Assembly (NCBI GenBank): GCA_038248655.1
Contig: JBBRXG010000001.1
Location: 39,204-103,203, forward strand
Reading direction: 5' to 3'
DNA from: DATBLE01 sp038248655
Lineage (GTDB): Bacteria; Actinomycetota; Thermoleophilia; Gaiellales; Gaiellaceae
Length of the DNA: 64,000 nucleotides
Shown here: in pieces, positions 17,253 through 25,691 of the stretch
Numbering within the stretch: the stretch's first letter is position 1
Layout of the letters: every line of letters starts with the position of its first letter
Made by a program: the position numbers and the translations under genes
The notes under the pieces: model-generated
Database searches by the model: none
What the model was told of the DNA's origin: nothing
The model's input: only the letters and a program-made list of their open reading frames with translations

Positions 17253-18251
17253 GTGAGCGCACTGAGGTTCTCGGTCGTCATTCCATACTTTCGGGCCGCT
17301 CCCGCGATCTCCGAGGCCGTTCGGTCTGCGCTCGATCAGACCAGGCCACCGGACGAGATCGTGATCTGCGACGACGGATCCCCGGACGATCTCACTGCTG
17401 CTCTCGGCTCTCTCCGCGATCAGGTGACGATCATCAGGAAGGCCAACGGTGGCTTCGCTTCGGCGATGAACGGCTCTATCGATGCAGCTGCCGGAGACTT
17501 CGTCGTTCAGCTCGACGCCGACGACGCCTTTTGGCCCCGTCGTCTCGAGGCGATCGAGGCGCTGATCTCGGAGCGCCCTGATCTCGACATCGTAGCGACG
17601 GACGCGTCCATCGAATACGGCGGGCAAGCCATCAGCACCTTCTCCGCTTCCCTTCCCTTTCAGGACCACCGACAACGAACCGGAATCATCGAGAGATGCT
17701 TCTTCGCTTGGCCGGCGATTCGCCGTTCCCGCCTGCTCGCGATGGGCGGATACGACAGCGACTTCAAGCACATCGCCGACTGGGAGTGTCACTGCAGGCT
17801 GATCCTCGCCGGGGCGGTTGCGGGGTTCGTCGACGAGGAGCTGTACCGCTACCGAATCGAGAGGGAAGGACTGCTCTCGAATCGAGTGGCCGCCGGCCGC
17901 GAGCGGATGGAGATGCTGCGCAAGGCACTCGAAGGCGGGCGGCTGAGTCCGGACGAGCGGGTGCGGGCGGAGGCCGCCGTCAAGGCGCAGATCAACGAAC
18001 TCGTCCGCCTGGAAGCGCACGCTGCCGTGATCGAACGGCGCTCGGATGCTCGCCGCCGCTCGCTCGCGGTGCTCGTCACCCCGGGATACGGCCCCAACGG
18101 GAGGGCCAAGGCAGCCCTCGCGCTTGTGTCGCCACCCATGGCCCGCCATCTCGCCTCGCGGCGCGCGTGCCGCGATCCGGGAGCAGAAGCCCTGGCGCGG
18201 CGAGGATTCCGTCGTTCGACGGGTCGGGCTTCCAGTCGCTCCAGCCGCTGA
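17253..18251 (+). CDS. family 2 glycosyltransferase, first of a tandem pair
   Basis: 332 residues. The GT-A core shows LRFSVVIPYFRAAPAI, EIVICDDGSPDD, IRKANGGFASAMN and VVQLDADDAFWPRR (DxD), then FFAWPAIRRSRLLAMGGYD and ADWECHCRLILAGAVAGFVD. The product is a cytoplasmic sugar transferase of the island. GTG 17253 is chosen because the family sequence begins there; the reading frame upstream is open but unrelated. The C-terminal 80 residues share a YxxxGxRxKxxxAL-like tail with the neighbour at 18412, and the two are clearly tandem paralogs. Acceptor and donor are unknown. Confidence 0.85.
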   Translation: MSALRFSVVIPYFRAAPAISEAVRSALDQTRPPDEIVICDDGSPDDLTAALGSLRDQVTIIRKANGGFASAMNGSIDAAAGDFVVQLDADDAFWPRRLEAIEALISERPDLDIVATDASIEYGGQAISTFSASLPFQDHRQRTGIIERCFFAWPAIRRSRLLAMGGYDSDFKHIADWECHCRLILAGAVAGFVDEELYRYRIEREGLLSNRVAAGRERMEMLRKALEGGRLSPDERVRAEAAVKAQINELVRLEAHAAVIERRSDARRRSLAVLVTPGYGPNGRAKAALALVSPPMARHLASRRACRDPGAEALARRGFRRSTGRASSRSSR

Positions 18252-18411
18252 CCTGCAAGGCAGCGGTTCGTGGATGGCGGGCGGCACGCCCCAATGACCT
18301 GTTTGCCGTGCCTGTAGACAGACCCAGGCGGCGCCTCCACACTGCGAGCATGGCCGACGCAACCGGCTTTCACGGTAGGCGACCGCCGCCCACGGCCACG
18401 GAAGGGGGGTC

Positions 18412-19419
18412 GTGAGCGGACCAAGCCTCTCGGTCGTCATCCCGTACTTCCGGGGCGCGGCGATGATCGGCAACGCTGTTCGGTCGGCGCTGGAACAGAC
18501 GAGGCCACCGGACGAGATCGTGATCTGCGACGACGGATCCCCGGACGATCTCGAGGCGGCGCTCGGCCCTCTGCTCGACGAGGTGGAGATCGTCCGTAAG
18601 GCGAACGGGGGCATCGCGTCTGCGATGAACGCGGCGACGGCAGCCGCTCGTGGCGACTTCCTGATCCAACTCGATCAGGACGACGCCTTCCTGCCTGGAC
18701 GGCTCGCGGCGATCGAGGCGGTGCTCGTCTCACGCCCAGACGTCGACGTCGTCGCCACGGACGCGTTCATCGAATCGTCCGGAAGGCCGATCCAGCGGCT
18801 CGCCAACGCGATCCCCTTCCAGGTCGCCGATGAGCGGCTCGGCATCCTCCGCCAGTGCTTCTTCCTGTGGCCGGCGATTCGTCGTTCGTTGCTCGAGGCC
18901 ATCGGCGGCTACGACGAGACCTTCCCGGTCATGCAGGATTGGGAGTGCTTCATCAGGTTGATGCTCGCCGGGGCAGTCGCGGCCTACGTCGACGAACCGC
19001 TCTACCGCTGGCGGCTGACACCTGATAGCTGGTCGTCCTCGGATCGCGTCGCGAACCAGCAGGCGCTCGTCCGGATGATGAGGAAGACCCTCGCACGCTC
19101 CGATCTCGACACGAACGAGCGCGCTCTCGCAGAGCGCATGCTGGTTGCGCACGAATCGAACCTCGCCAAGGAGCGTTCGCGCACCGCGGTGATGGGACGG
19201 GGTCGGGGCGCCCGCAAGCAACTGGTCGAAGTCGCGACGCGTCCCAGGCTCAGGCCGTCGACGAGGGCCAAGATTCTCGCCGCAGCCCTCTCGCCTGGAC
19301 TCGCGCGTGTCTTCATCGTCGGCCGGGCGGAGCGCGACCCGGAAGCCGAGGCGCTCGCGCGTCGTGGCTTCCGGTACGTCGGGCAACGCCGCGCCCGAGG
19401 CCGGACGGCCCCGGCATGA
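18412..19419 (+). CDS. family 2 glycosyltransferase, second of a tandem pair
   Basis: 335 residues from GTG 18412, which has a GGAAGGGGGG ribosome-binding site just upstream. Motifs: LSVVIPYFRGAAMI, EIVICDDGSPDD, VRKANGGIASAMN, LIQLDQDDAFLPGR (DxD) and FFLWPAIRRSLLEAIGGYDE. DNA around 18490-18560 is nearly identical to 17330-17400 in the gene before, so one copy arose by duplication. After duplication the copies diverged mainly in the acceptor-facing half (around residues 110-260), suggesting different linkages. The stop overlaps the start of the methyltransferase downstream (ATGA). Confidence 0.87.
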   Translation: MSGPSLSVVIPYFRGAAMIGNAVRSALEQTRPPDEIVICDDGSPDDLEAALGPLLDEVEIVRKANGGIASAMNAATAAARGDFLIQLDQDDAFLPGRLAAIEAVLVSRPDVDVVATDAFIESSGRPIQRLANAIPFQVADERLGILRQCFFLWPAIRRSLLEAIGGYDETFPVMQDWECFIRLMLAGAVAAYVDEPLYRWRLTPDSWSSSDRVANQQALVRMMRKTLARSDLDTNERALAERMLVAHESNLAKERSRTAVMGRGRGARKQLVEVATRPRLRPSTRAKILAAALSPGLARVFIVGRAERDPEAEALARRGFRYVGQRRARGRTAPA

Positions 19420-20156
19420 AGACAGCCCTGCGCGCACCATTCAGGCGGCGGACGTACTCCCTTCTCGTCAACATGCTCCGGGCCGAGCCTGCGTTCTGGC
19501 GGCCGAGCTTCTGGTCGAGCATCGTGGTCGCCCGTGAGGCATTGCGCCGCGGAGCGATGCAGAAGATCGCTGAGTTGGCCCCGCTGCTGGCGCTGGTCGC
19601 CCGCCGAGCGCCGCGAACCGTGCTCGAGATCGGTACGGCCTCCGGGGGCACGCTCTACGCATGGTGTCGCGTCGCGGCACCGGACGCCACGATCGTCAGC
19701 GTCGACCTGCCCGGCGGGCCCTTCGGCGGTCGGTATGCGCAGGAGGGCGGGGTGCCGGCGGAGTTCGCTTGCGAGGAGCAGACCGTCCACCTGCTGCGAC
19801 TCGACTCGCATGCGGCGACGACACGGGAACGAGTGCTCGACGTGCTCGGCGGTCGGCCGCTCGACTTCCTGATGATCGACGCCGACCACACCTACGAGGG
19901 CGTCAAGCAGGACTTCGAGATGTACGGCGAGCTCGTCCGGCCCGGCGGCCTGATCGCATTTCACGATGTCATTCCTGATCCGACGCTCCCCGCTCACGAG
20001 GTCGGCGACGTCCATCTCTTCTGGAAGGAGATCAGAGACCGGTTCCCGCACCGAGAGCTGTTCGCACCTCGGGACGACCGCGGATGGGGCGGGCGTTGGG
20101 GAGGTATCGGATTGCTGTTCTGGCCGGACGCTCGAGGGTCGCGCATCTACGCGTAG
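19416..20156 (+). CDS. SAM-dependent methyltransferase (CmcI/Methyltransf_24-like)
   Basis: 246 residues. SAM motif VLEIGTASGGTLYAWCRVA near residue 68, acidic strand IVSVDLPGG, and the late motif FLMIDADHTYEGVKQDFEMYGELVRPGG with a metal-binding-like FHDVIPDP. This resembles the CmcI-type hydroxylase/O-methyltransferase group often found in polysaccharide loci, where it methylates sugar hydroxyls. It starts inside the last codons of the preceding glycosyltransferase (ATGA overlap), so the two act from one message and probably on the same sugar. Confidence 0.82.
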   Translation: MKTALRAPFRRRTYSLLVNMLRAEPAFWRPSFWSSIVVAREALRRGAMQKIAELAPLLALVARRAPRTVLEIGTASGGTLYAWCRVAAPDATIVSVDLPGGPFGGRYAQEGGVPAEFACEEQTVHLLRLDSHAATTRERVLDVLGGRPLDFLMIDADHTYEGVKQDFEMYGELVRPGGLIAFHDVIPDPTLPAHEVGDVHLFWKEIRDRFPHRELFAPRDDRGWGGRWGGIGLLFWPDARGSRIYA

Positions 20157-20329
20157 CCCGAGGGCCGCCGGCGACGCCCTTCTCGCTCCCTCGAAGACGG
20201 CACCCCGATCCAGGGTCGAGGGCGTTCGGCCCCCCTCCCATGGATTGGAGCAATGGGGCGCGCTCGTCGGACCGCCGCACTTCTCCCCTTCTCTCGCGCT
20301 CGGCATTGCCGTCTCGCCCGCAGATGCAG

Positions 20330-21382
20330 CTAGCCCGCTCCACCGCGGCGGTCGAGCAGCTCGAGCGCACGCTTGACTGCAGGGTGTCCGAATCGAAAAG
20401 CCCCGTATTGAACAAGGCCCGCCGGTAAGCGCGAGAACAGCTGCACACGCACCTTGTCCTTGATGCCCGTCGCCCACGCGGCCTTGTGCGCGTCTGCGTC
20501 ACCGAGCAGCTCGAAGCGATGAACGCCGGCCCTGTGGTAGTGCGCCAATGACTCGACGAGCAGGACCAGGCCTGGCGCGAACCTGCGATATGCCTCGTCG
20601 TATCCGGTCTTCAGCCCCCACGAGACACCATTCGACTCGACCTGCAGCAGGGCGGCCAGAGTGACCCCGTTCTGTCGCAGGAACGCAAGCCTCAGATACC
20701 CCCGTTCGGCAGCCCATCGGGCGACGTCCGTGTAGAAGGCCGCCGTTCGCTGATCGGACGCGATTGCCACGCCGGCCCTTCCCTTCCACCCGGATGCCTC
20801 CACCCGGAACATCTCTTCCAACCGCTCTTCGAGGCGATCGCCACCCTCTTCGAAAGAGAACTCGAGACGCCCCACCTCCTCGAGCCGTCGACGTCGACGT
20901 CGGACGTCTGCAAGCTGGGATCGCCTCACGTTCCCCAGGTACTCGTCGAACGAGTCCGTCAGGTTCACATACGGAGAACGCTGGACCACGCGTACCATCG
21001 CCAGTCGGGAGCGGTGCCGTCCAGCCTCGGTGCACGCGACGACATCTGCCTCGCTGGTCACGAACGACAGATCGAGCCGACCTCGACACCGCGCAGCGAG
21101 GGCTCCCGCAAGGTCACGGCGAGCGCCTTCGTCCTCGGCGAGCAGACCGAACTCGGGCGTGTGCCAGTTGGTGGGCGCGGTCAGCGCCCCGACGCGATGA
21201 GCGACGGGAACCACCCCCACCAGGCGGCCGCCGCGTCGGACAGCCACCAGATCGAGCCGACCCGATCCGAACGCGTTCCACCACGCCTCCACCCAACCCG
21301 GTCGCAGACATGGCGCCGCGCCCACGCGCGACGCGAGCTCGTCCCATTCGGGGGCAACCCGCGCCCAGTCCAAATCGGTCAA
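20330..21382 (-). CDS. FemAB/BioF2-like acyltransferase (GNAT fold), copy 1
   Basis: 350 residues. WNAFG near 35, LDLVAVRRGGRLVGVVPVAH, a basic central helix (VRRSQLADVRRRRRRLEE) and the C-terminal GNAT-like half FYTDVARWAAERGYLRLAFLRQNGVTLAALLQV, then KTGYDEAYRRFAPGLVLL match the BioF2-like acetyltransferase family (Acetyltransf_6). Members use acyl-CoA or aminoacyl-tRNA to acylate sugars or peptides in capsule and exopolysaccharide loci. The start is TTG 21382, overlapping the stop of the APH-like gene (TTGA). A paralog lies at 27083. Substrate unknown. Confidence 0.75.
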   Translation of the reverse strand: MTDLDWARVAPEWDELASRVGAAPCLRPGWVEAWWNAFGSGRLDLVAVRRGGRLVGVVPVAHRVGALTAPTNWHTPEFGLLAEDEGARRDLAGALAARCRGRLDLSFVTSEADVVACTEAGRHRSRLAMVRVVQRSPYVNLTDSFDEYLGNVRRSQLADVRRRRRRLEEVGRLEFSFEEGGDRLEERLEEMFRVEASGWKGRAGVAIASDQRTAAFYTDVARWAAERGYLRLAFLRQNGVTLAALLQVESNGVSWGLKTGYDEAYRRFAPGLVLLVESLAHYHRAGVHRFELLGDADAHKAAWATGIKDKVRVQLFSRLPAGLVQYGAFRFGHPAVKRALELLDRRGGAG

Positions 21383-22731
21383 CGAAGGAGGCGAGCCCCG
21401 TCATCGATCATGACGTGCACGTTCTCCTTCATCCATAGGGGTCGGACGGCCCGGTTGCTATATAGCTCGAGTTCGCGGGCGATCCAGACGACCCAGTACG
21501 CGAGCCCGAGGTCGAGGAGCAATTCGGGTTCCGGATCGAGACCGATACGGGCGCAGTACTCCTGGAAGACCGGGTCTCCTCCGGCCGACAGTGCGGGGAG
21601 CAGCTGCTCACGCACCGACCTTCCGACAGCGAGGCGGCTCGAAACCCGCCGCTCGTTGACCCAGAGGTGAAACAGGTCCAGTAGTGGGAGCTGTCCGGCG
21701 TCTGCGTAGTCCCAATCGACGACTCCGCTCAGATGCTCGCCGTCGACGAGAAGGTTGCCGCGGCAGAAGTCGCCATGCGCGAAGCCGCGCGGCACATCCT
21801 GTAGAGACGCCTCGAGGCGTCGCCCCAGGTCGCGGAGGGAGGTTCGCGCAGCCTCAGATCCGACCGCGCGGGCAACGACCCCGGCCCGCTGGGCGATTCC
21901 CAGGGCTGCGCCGCCACGGCGCACTCCGTGCAGCGCGACGAGGAAATCGAGGCACTCGGACCAGATCGCATCTGCCAGCGCGGCCGGTGGCGATCCCGGC
22001 AGCCGACGCTCTAAAGTCCAACCGCCAAGGCCGACGGTTCCCCGGGAGACCGGCCACGGTATGCGATCCGCGACCACGGGCGAGACTTTCTCCGACGCCA
22101 GCAAGGCGAGGGCTACGCGTTGCTCGTCACTTTGACGCCCACCCGGACCGAGACTGACTCGGAGGACGCCAGAGTCACCGATGAGGACGATGATTCCCTC
22201 CCGAACGAGCGGCTGCCGAACTGAGCCGAGGTTGGACGCTTCCATGACAACTTCGAGAATGGAGGGCTCTGCCTCACCGGACTTCCGTCCGACAATTACC
22301 GCAAGCAGCGGCCATTTGGACGGCGGCTCTGCCCGTCCCGGAAGCAACGGCAAGGAGCCTTCGACGTTGCCCAGCATGATGGTCACGAAGGGGTAGCCCG
22401 CTCGTCGAAGTTCTGCCCGAGCTGCTCGAGCCCGCGCCCGGACACGCAGCGCGTGTCTCACGCGCATCGCGCCGCGAACCAGGCGAATGGGGGCTGTCGG
22501 CCACTCCCGATCCTCATCGACGAGCACGACCGCCAACTCGGCGTCTCCGCGGATCCGGCCGGACTGGACGACTTCGACTTCTGCTCGGCTGTCGACGAGA
22601 TCGGCACCAGCATGCCGAAGGGTCTCGGCCAGAGCCGGATCGTCGACTCTGATACGCCGCGCCGCTGCAGGCAGCACCCCCGTGAGCCAGCCATGACCGC
22701 TGTGAGCGGTGGGTGTATGTGTCGCGTCCAC
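21379..22731 (-). CDS. APH-type phosphotransferase (aminoglycoside phosphotransferase-like kinase)
   Basis: About 450 residues from GTG 22731. The C-terminal lobe has the catalytic loop AHGDFCRGNLLVDG (His-x-Asp with Asn five after the Asp) and the metal-binding VVDWDYADAG, both intact, so an active small-molecule kinase is likely. The N-terminal 180 residues are unusual for the family and lack a clear Lys-bearing N-lobe until about residue 190 (LIGDSGVLRVSLG). It is divergent from the large PRTase-kinase-HAD gene, separated by only 26 bp, and coupled to the acyltransferase gene downstream. It probably phosphorylates a sugar or lipid in polysaccharide synthesis; antibiotic resistance is less likely in this setting. 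Confidence 0.72.
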   Translation of the reverse strand: MDATHTPTAHSGHGWLTGVLPAAARRIRVDDPALAETLRHAGADLVDSRAEVEVVQSGRIRGDAELAVVLVDEDREWPTAPIRLVRGAMRVRHALRVRARARAARAELRRAGYPFVTIMLGNVEGSLPLLPGRAEPPSKWPLLAVIVGRKSGEAEPSILEVVMEASNLGSVRQPLVREGIIVLIGDSGVLRVSLGPGGRQSDEQRVALALLASEKVSPVVADRIPWPVSRGTVGLGGWTLERRLPGSPPAALADAIWSECLDFLVALHGVRRGGAALGIAQRAGVVARAVGSEAARTSLRDLGRRLEASLQDVPRGFAHGDFCRGNLLVDGEHLSGVVDWDYADAGQLPLLDLFHLWVNERRVSSRLAVGRSVREQLLPALSAGGDPVFQEYCARIGLDPEPELLLDLGLAYWVVWIARELELYSNRAVRPLWMKENVHVMIDDGARLLR

Positions 22732-22757
22732 TGGCAGAATCGTCCGAGATCACGATA

Positions 22758-25559
22758 ATGAGCGAGATGGCTGGAGCGCACCCCGTTCCCCAGTTGCAGG
22801 CAACTCCAACTGCCCCGGACGCTCGCTCAGAACAGCTGATCGTCCGTAACCTGCTTCTCGATTTCGCTCAGGTTGCTGCGTTACTCCACGCACAACTCGA
22901 GATGTGCGTCGAACCGGCGGACGAGGTAACGGCCTCAGACCGGGCGTTGGATGCCTTCCTACTCGCCGCAGGTTCGAACCAGATCCTCGAGGACTACCTG
23001 CATAGAGACCTGTTCGGGCTCGGGAAAGCAGCCGGCTTCTTGCGGGCCCGGAATCTCTCTCTCCCCGGACATGCGCTGGGCGTGCTGCTCCGAGCGGGGT
23101 TGGCTCTTCGTGCGCTGCGGCCCTCCGAGCAACGACTTCGAAGCCGGCAGCGTGCGCTGGCTCAGACGGTCAGTCGTCTGGCCGACGAGTTGGTCGGGGA
23201 GGGACCGCCCGAACCTTCGTTGGCCTCAAATCTCGAGACGGCTAAGCGGCTGTGTGCGGCGCGAATGCCCGGATCGCTCCGGTCGAGCGTGCTCCGGCTA
23301 CCGAACTGTTTCGTGAGCTTCGACCAGCGGCCTGAAGACTGTCACCGGCTCGCGATGCGCTACGCCGAGCGCTTTCCCGACCGCACGCGGCCCGTCTCCA
23401 TCGTCGGGCTGCGCACCTCCGGGAGCTATCTCGCTCCCCTGATGGCGGCGTACTTGCGGAGCGTTGGTTATGTGCGCGTGAAGGCGATGACCCTCCGCCC
23501 TGGCCAGATGTGGTCACGCTCAGAACGACGCGTGCTGCTTCGTGAAGCGCAGGCGGGCGCGAACGTGGCGCTCATCGACGACGCTCCGGTGACCGGGGGC
23601 AGCCTGAGAGCCGCCGCAGCGGAGCTCGACGACATCGGGGTCGAATCGACCGCAATCGTCCTCCTGCTGCAGATCCAGGCCAGCGAGCTGCCGCCGAGCC
23701 TGGATGCCTGCACCACGGTTACGATTCACGGGCAGGACTGGTGCATCCACGAGCAGCTCGAGCCGTTCGCCGTTCGCGTAGCCCTCGAGCAGTTCGGCTG
23801 GGACGACGTGACGGATGTGGAGGCCGTCGAACGTTGGACAGGCCGGCGCGGGCACGCGTCCGCCCTCTTCCGCGTGCGTAGAAAACACGAAGGCGAGGCT
23901 CTCGTCTTCGCACGCGGGGTGGGTCTTGGCTACTTCGGGCGGCGCGTCCTCGCGGCGGCGGAGCCGAACAGCGGTCTTCTACCGCGCGTCTTCGGCCTGA
24001 AGGACGCGGTGCTCTATCGCGAGTGGCTACCCGAGGGCGGGCGGCTCGGCCCGGAGCTCCTCTTTCCAGAGGAGGATCTCGCTCGAACAATGGGGAGGTA
24101 TGTCCTCCAGCGCTCCATTGCCTTCCGTGTCCCCGACGACGTAAGCGCCCAGCTCGTTGCGCGAGACGCTGTCTGGCAGAACATTGCCAGTCTTCTGAGT
24201 CAAGCGTTCGGACCGCTCAGGATCCCGCTCCGCCCCGTCCTTCACCGAGCGGCGCGCCGGCTCGTGCATGTGCCCAGCCCATCTGTGCCCGACGGAGACT
24301 TCCGTCTCCGCAGCTGGTTCCGGTCACAAGGCACGGCGGAGGTGATCAAAAAGATCGACTTCGAGGACGGTGGCTTCCGGGCAGCCGGGCTTCCTCTCTA
24401 CAACCTCGATCCGATTTTCGACCTGGCGCAGCCGTCTGTCGACGCAGAGGTGGCCGGGCATTCTCGCTTCAGCGAGCTGTTGTGCGCACAGTACGAGCAA
24501 CTCTCGGGGAAGACCGTACCTCCCGAGCGCTGGCTTCTGTATCGCCTGCTTCTTCTCCTGCTCGTCGACCGCAAGCAGGCCGGCGCCTATGGAACGCCGC
24601 GCCTCCTCGCCGTCGAGCGGGCTCTGGCTCGAGTCCACCGCGACTACATGGCCGAGCTCTTCTTCGCAGATCTCGAGCAGGCCTCCACCGGTCCACTGTG
24701 CGCGATCGACATCGACGGCGTGCTCGAGACCCGCTGGCTCCCGTATCCAGCCCTCGGCCCGGCCGGCGCGCAGGCTCTGCGGACGCTCATCCGGCACGGA
24801 TTCCGGCCGGTGCTCGTGAGCGGGCGCTCAATTGCCGATATCCGCGACCGCTGCCGGGCCTATCGTCTCGCCGGCGGTGTCGCGGAGTACGGCGCTGTCC
24901 TCTACGACCCCGAGACGGACGAGACGGTGTCGCTTCTCGACCAGGCGGCCCAGGCCGACCTCGATGCACTTCGCGCGGTGGCGCAGCAGACGCCGAGCGT
25001 CTCTCTCGACCCCGACTATCGATACGGCGTCAGGGCCTTTCGGTCGGACGAGTTGCGAAGCATCGATGCCGATACCGCGGCGCGCTTACTCGATGAGGCC
25101 GGCGTCGCCGGCCGTGTCCGGCCAGTCCAGGGTGTGTATCAGACGGACTTCGTCTCCGTCCGATCCGACAAGGCCACGGGCCTGCGTGCGCTCGCGGACC
25201 GGTTCGGCCGCGAAGCGACCGTAGCGTTCGCGGTCGGCGACACTGCATCGGACCTCCCCATCCTCGAGCTGGCCGAGCGAGCGTTTGCGCCCGCGAATGC
25301 TGACGAGGCGTTGCGGAGGGCCGCTGCCGAATCGGGAGGTGCGATCCGCCTGCAGAAGGAGCCCTACCAGGGTGGATTGTTGTCAGCGGTGATGTCGTTT
25401 CTGGACCATGCCCCGTCCGGTTGTGCCGAGTGCAGGCCGCGCGAACTTACGCCTGAGGCGCGCCTGCTGATGGAAGTGCTTGCAGCGCAAGACGCGAGCC
25501 GGCGGAAGAAGGTCGCCCATGCCCTCCGGCTCGCGGCAGTGGTGGCGCGCACCGGATAG
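22758..25559 (+). CDS. multidomain protein: helical N-terminus, phosphoribosyltransferase-like, kinase-like, and HAD phosphatase domains
   Basis: 933 residues from ATG 22758. Residues 1-180 are helical and unrecognised. About 180-325 look like a type I phosphoribosyltransferase: IVGLRTSGSYLAPL and the PRPP-binding loop VALIDDAPVTGGSL near 270. About 355-620 resemble an APH/fructosamine-kinase fold: GLKDAVLYREWLPEGG hinge, DGDFRLRSWF at 512 (position of the catalytic HGD loop, but with Asp for His and Ser for Asn) and KKIDFEDGGF at 531 (metal loop). About 648-905 are a HAD hydrolase of the Cof/sucrose-phosphatase type: AIDIDGVLETR, VLVSGRS, SDKATGLRAL and VGDTASDLPILE. I know of no characterised enzyme with this order. 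It would fit ribosylation or deribosylation followed by phosphate handling of a nucleoside- or sugar-like metabolite. Cytoplasmic; no signal peptide. Confidence 0.7.
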   Translation: MSEMAGAHPVPQLQATPTAPDARSEQLIVRNLLLDFAQVAALLHAQLEMCVEPADEVTASDRALDAFLLAAGSNQILEDYLHRDLFGLGKAAGFLRARNLSLPGHALGVLLRAGLALRALRPSEQRLRSRQRALAQTVSRLADELVGEGPPEPSLASNLETAKRLCAARMPGSLRSSVLRLPNCFVSFDQRPEDCHRLAMRYAERFPDRTRPVSIVGLRTSGSYLAPLMAAYLRSVGYVRVKAMTLRPGQMWSRSERRVLLREAQAGANVALIDDAPVTGGSLRAAAAELDDIGVESTAIVLLLQIQASELPPSLDACTTVTIHGQDWCIHEQLEPFAVRVALEQFGWDDVTDVEAVERWTGRRGHASALFRVRRKHEGEALVFARGVGLGYFGRRVLAAAEPNSGLLPRVFGLKDAVLYREWLPEGGRLGPELLFPEEDLARTMGRYVLQRSIAFRVPDDVSAQLVARDAVWQNIASLLSQAFGPLRIPLRPVLHRAARRLVHVPSPSVPDGDFRLRSWFRSQGTAEVIKKIDFEDGGFRAAGLPLYNLDPIFDLAQPSVDAEVAGHSRFSELLCAQYEQLSGKTVPPERWLLYRLLLLLLVDRKQAGAYGTPRLLAVERALARVHRDYMAELFFADLEQASTGPLCAIDIDGVLETRWLPYPALGPAGAQALRTLIRHGFRPVLVSGRSIADIRDRCRAYRLAGGVAEYGAVLYDPETDETVSLLDQAAQADLDALRAVAQQTPSVSLDPDYRYGVRAFRSDELRSIDADTAARLLDEAGVAGRVRPVQGVYQTDFVSVRSDKATGLRALADRFGREATVAFAVGDTASDLPILELAERAFAPANADEALRRAAAESGGAIRLQKEPYQGGLLSAVMSFLDHAPSGCAECRPRELTPEARLLMEVLAAQDASRRKKVAHALRLAAVVARTG

Positions 25560-25691
25560 GGTCTCGGCCGGATTCGGGTGGGGCTACAGCCACATCCGCG
25601 ACCTGCGAGATGGCTACCGGCGGGTTGGTCGGTTCTTTCCGCGCTTTCCCAGGGAGACCTGACGCCGCGCAGGCTACGATCGGGCACCCTT

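Noticed and set aside
20157..20329. Convergent gap as a strong terminator
   Set aside because: Only a weak CCCTCGA/TCGAGGG pair with a 20-nt loop is visible; not enough to call.
21379..22731. Aminoglycoside resistance gene
   Set aside because: APH fold is shared by many sugar and lipid kinases; the polysaccharide setting and atypical N-terminus argue against a resistance role.
22971..22990. tRNA-like T-loop sequence GGTTCGAACC
   Set aside because: It lies inside the fusion gene and no acceptor stem or anticodon arm can be formed around it.
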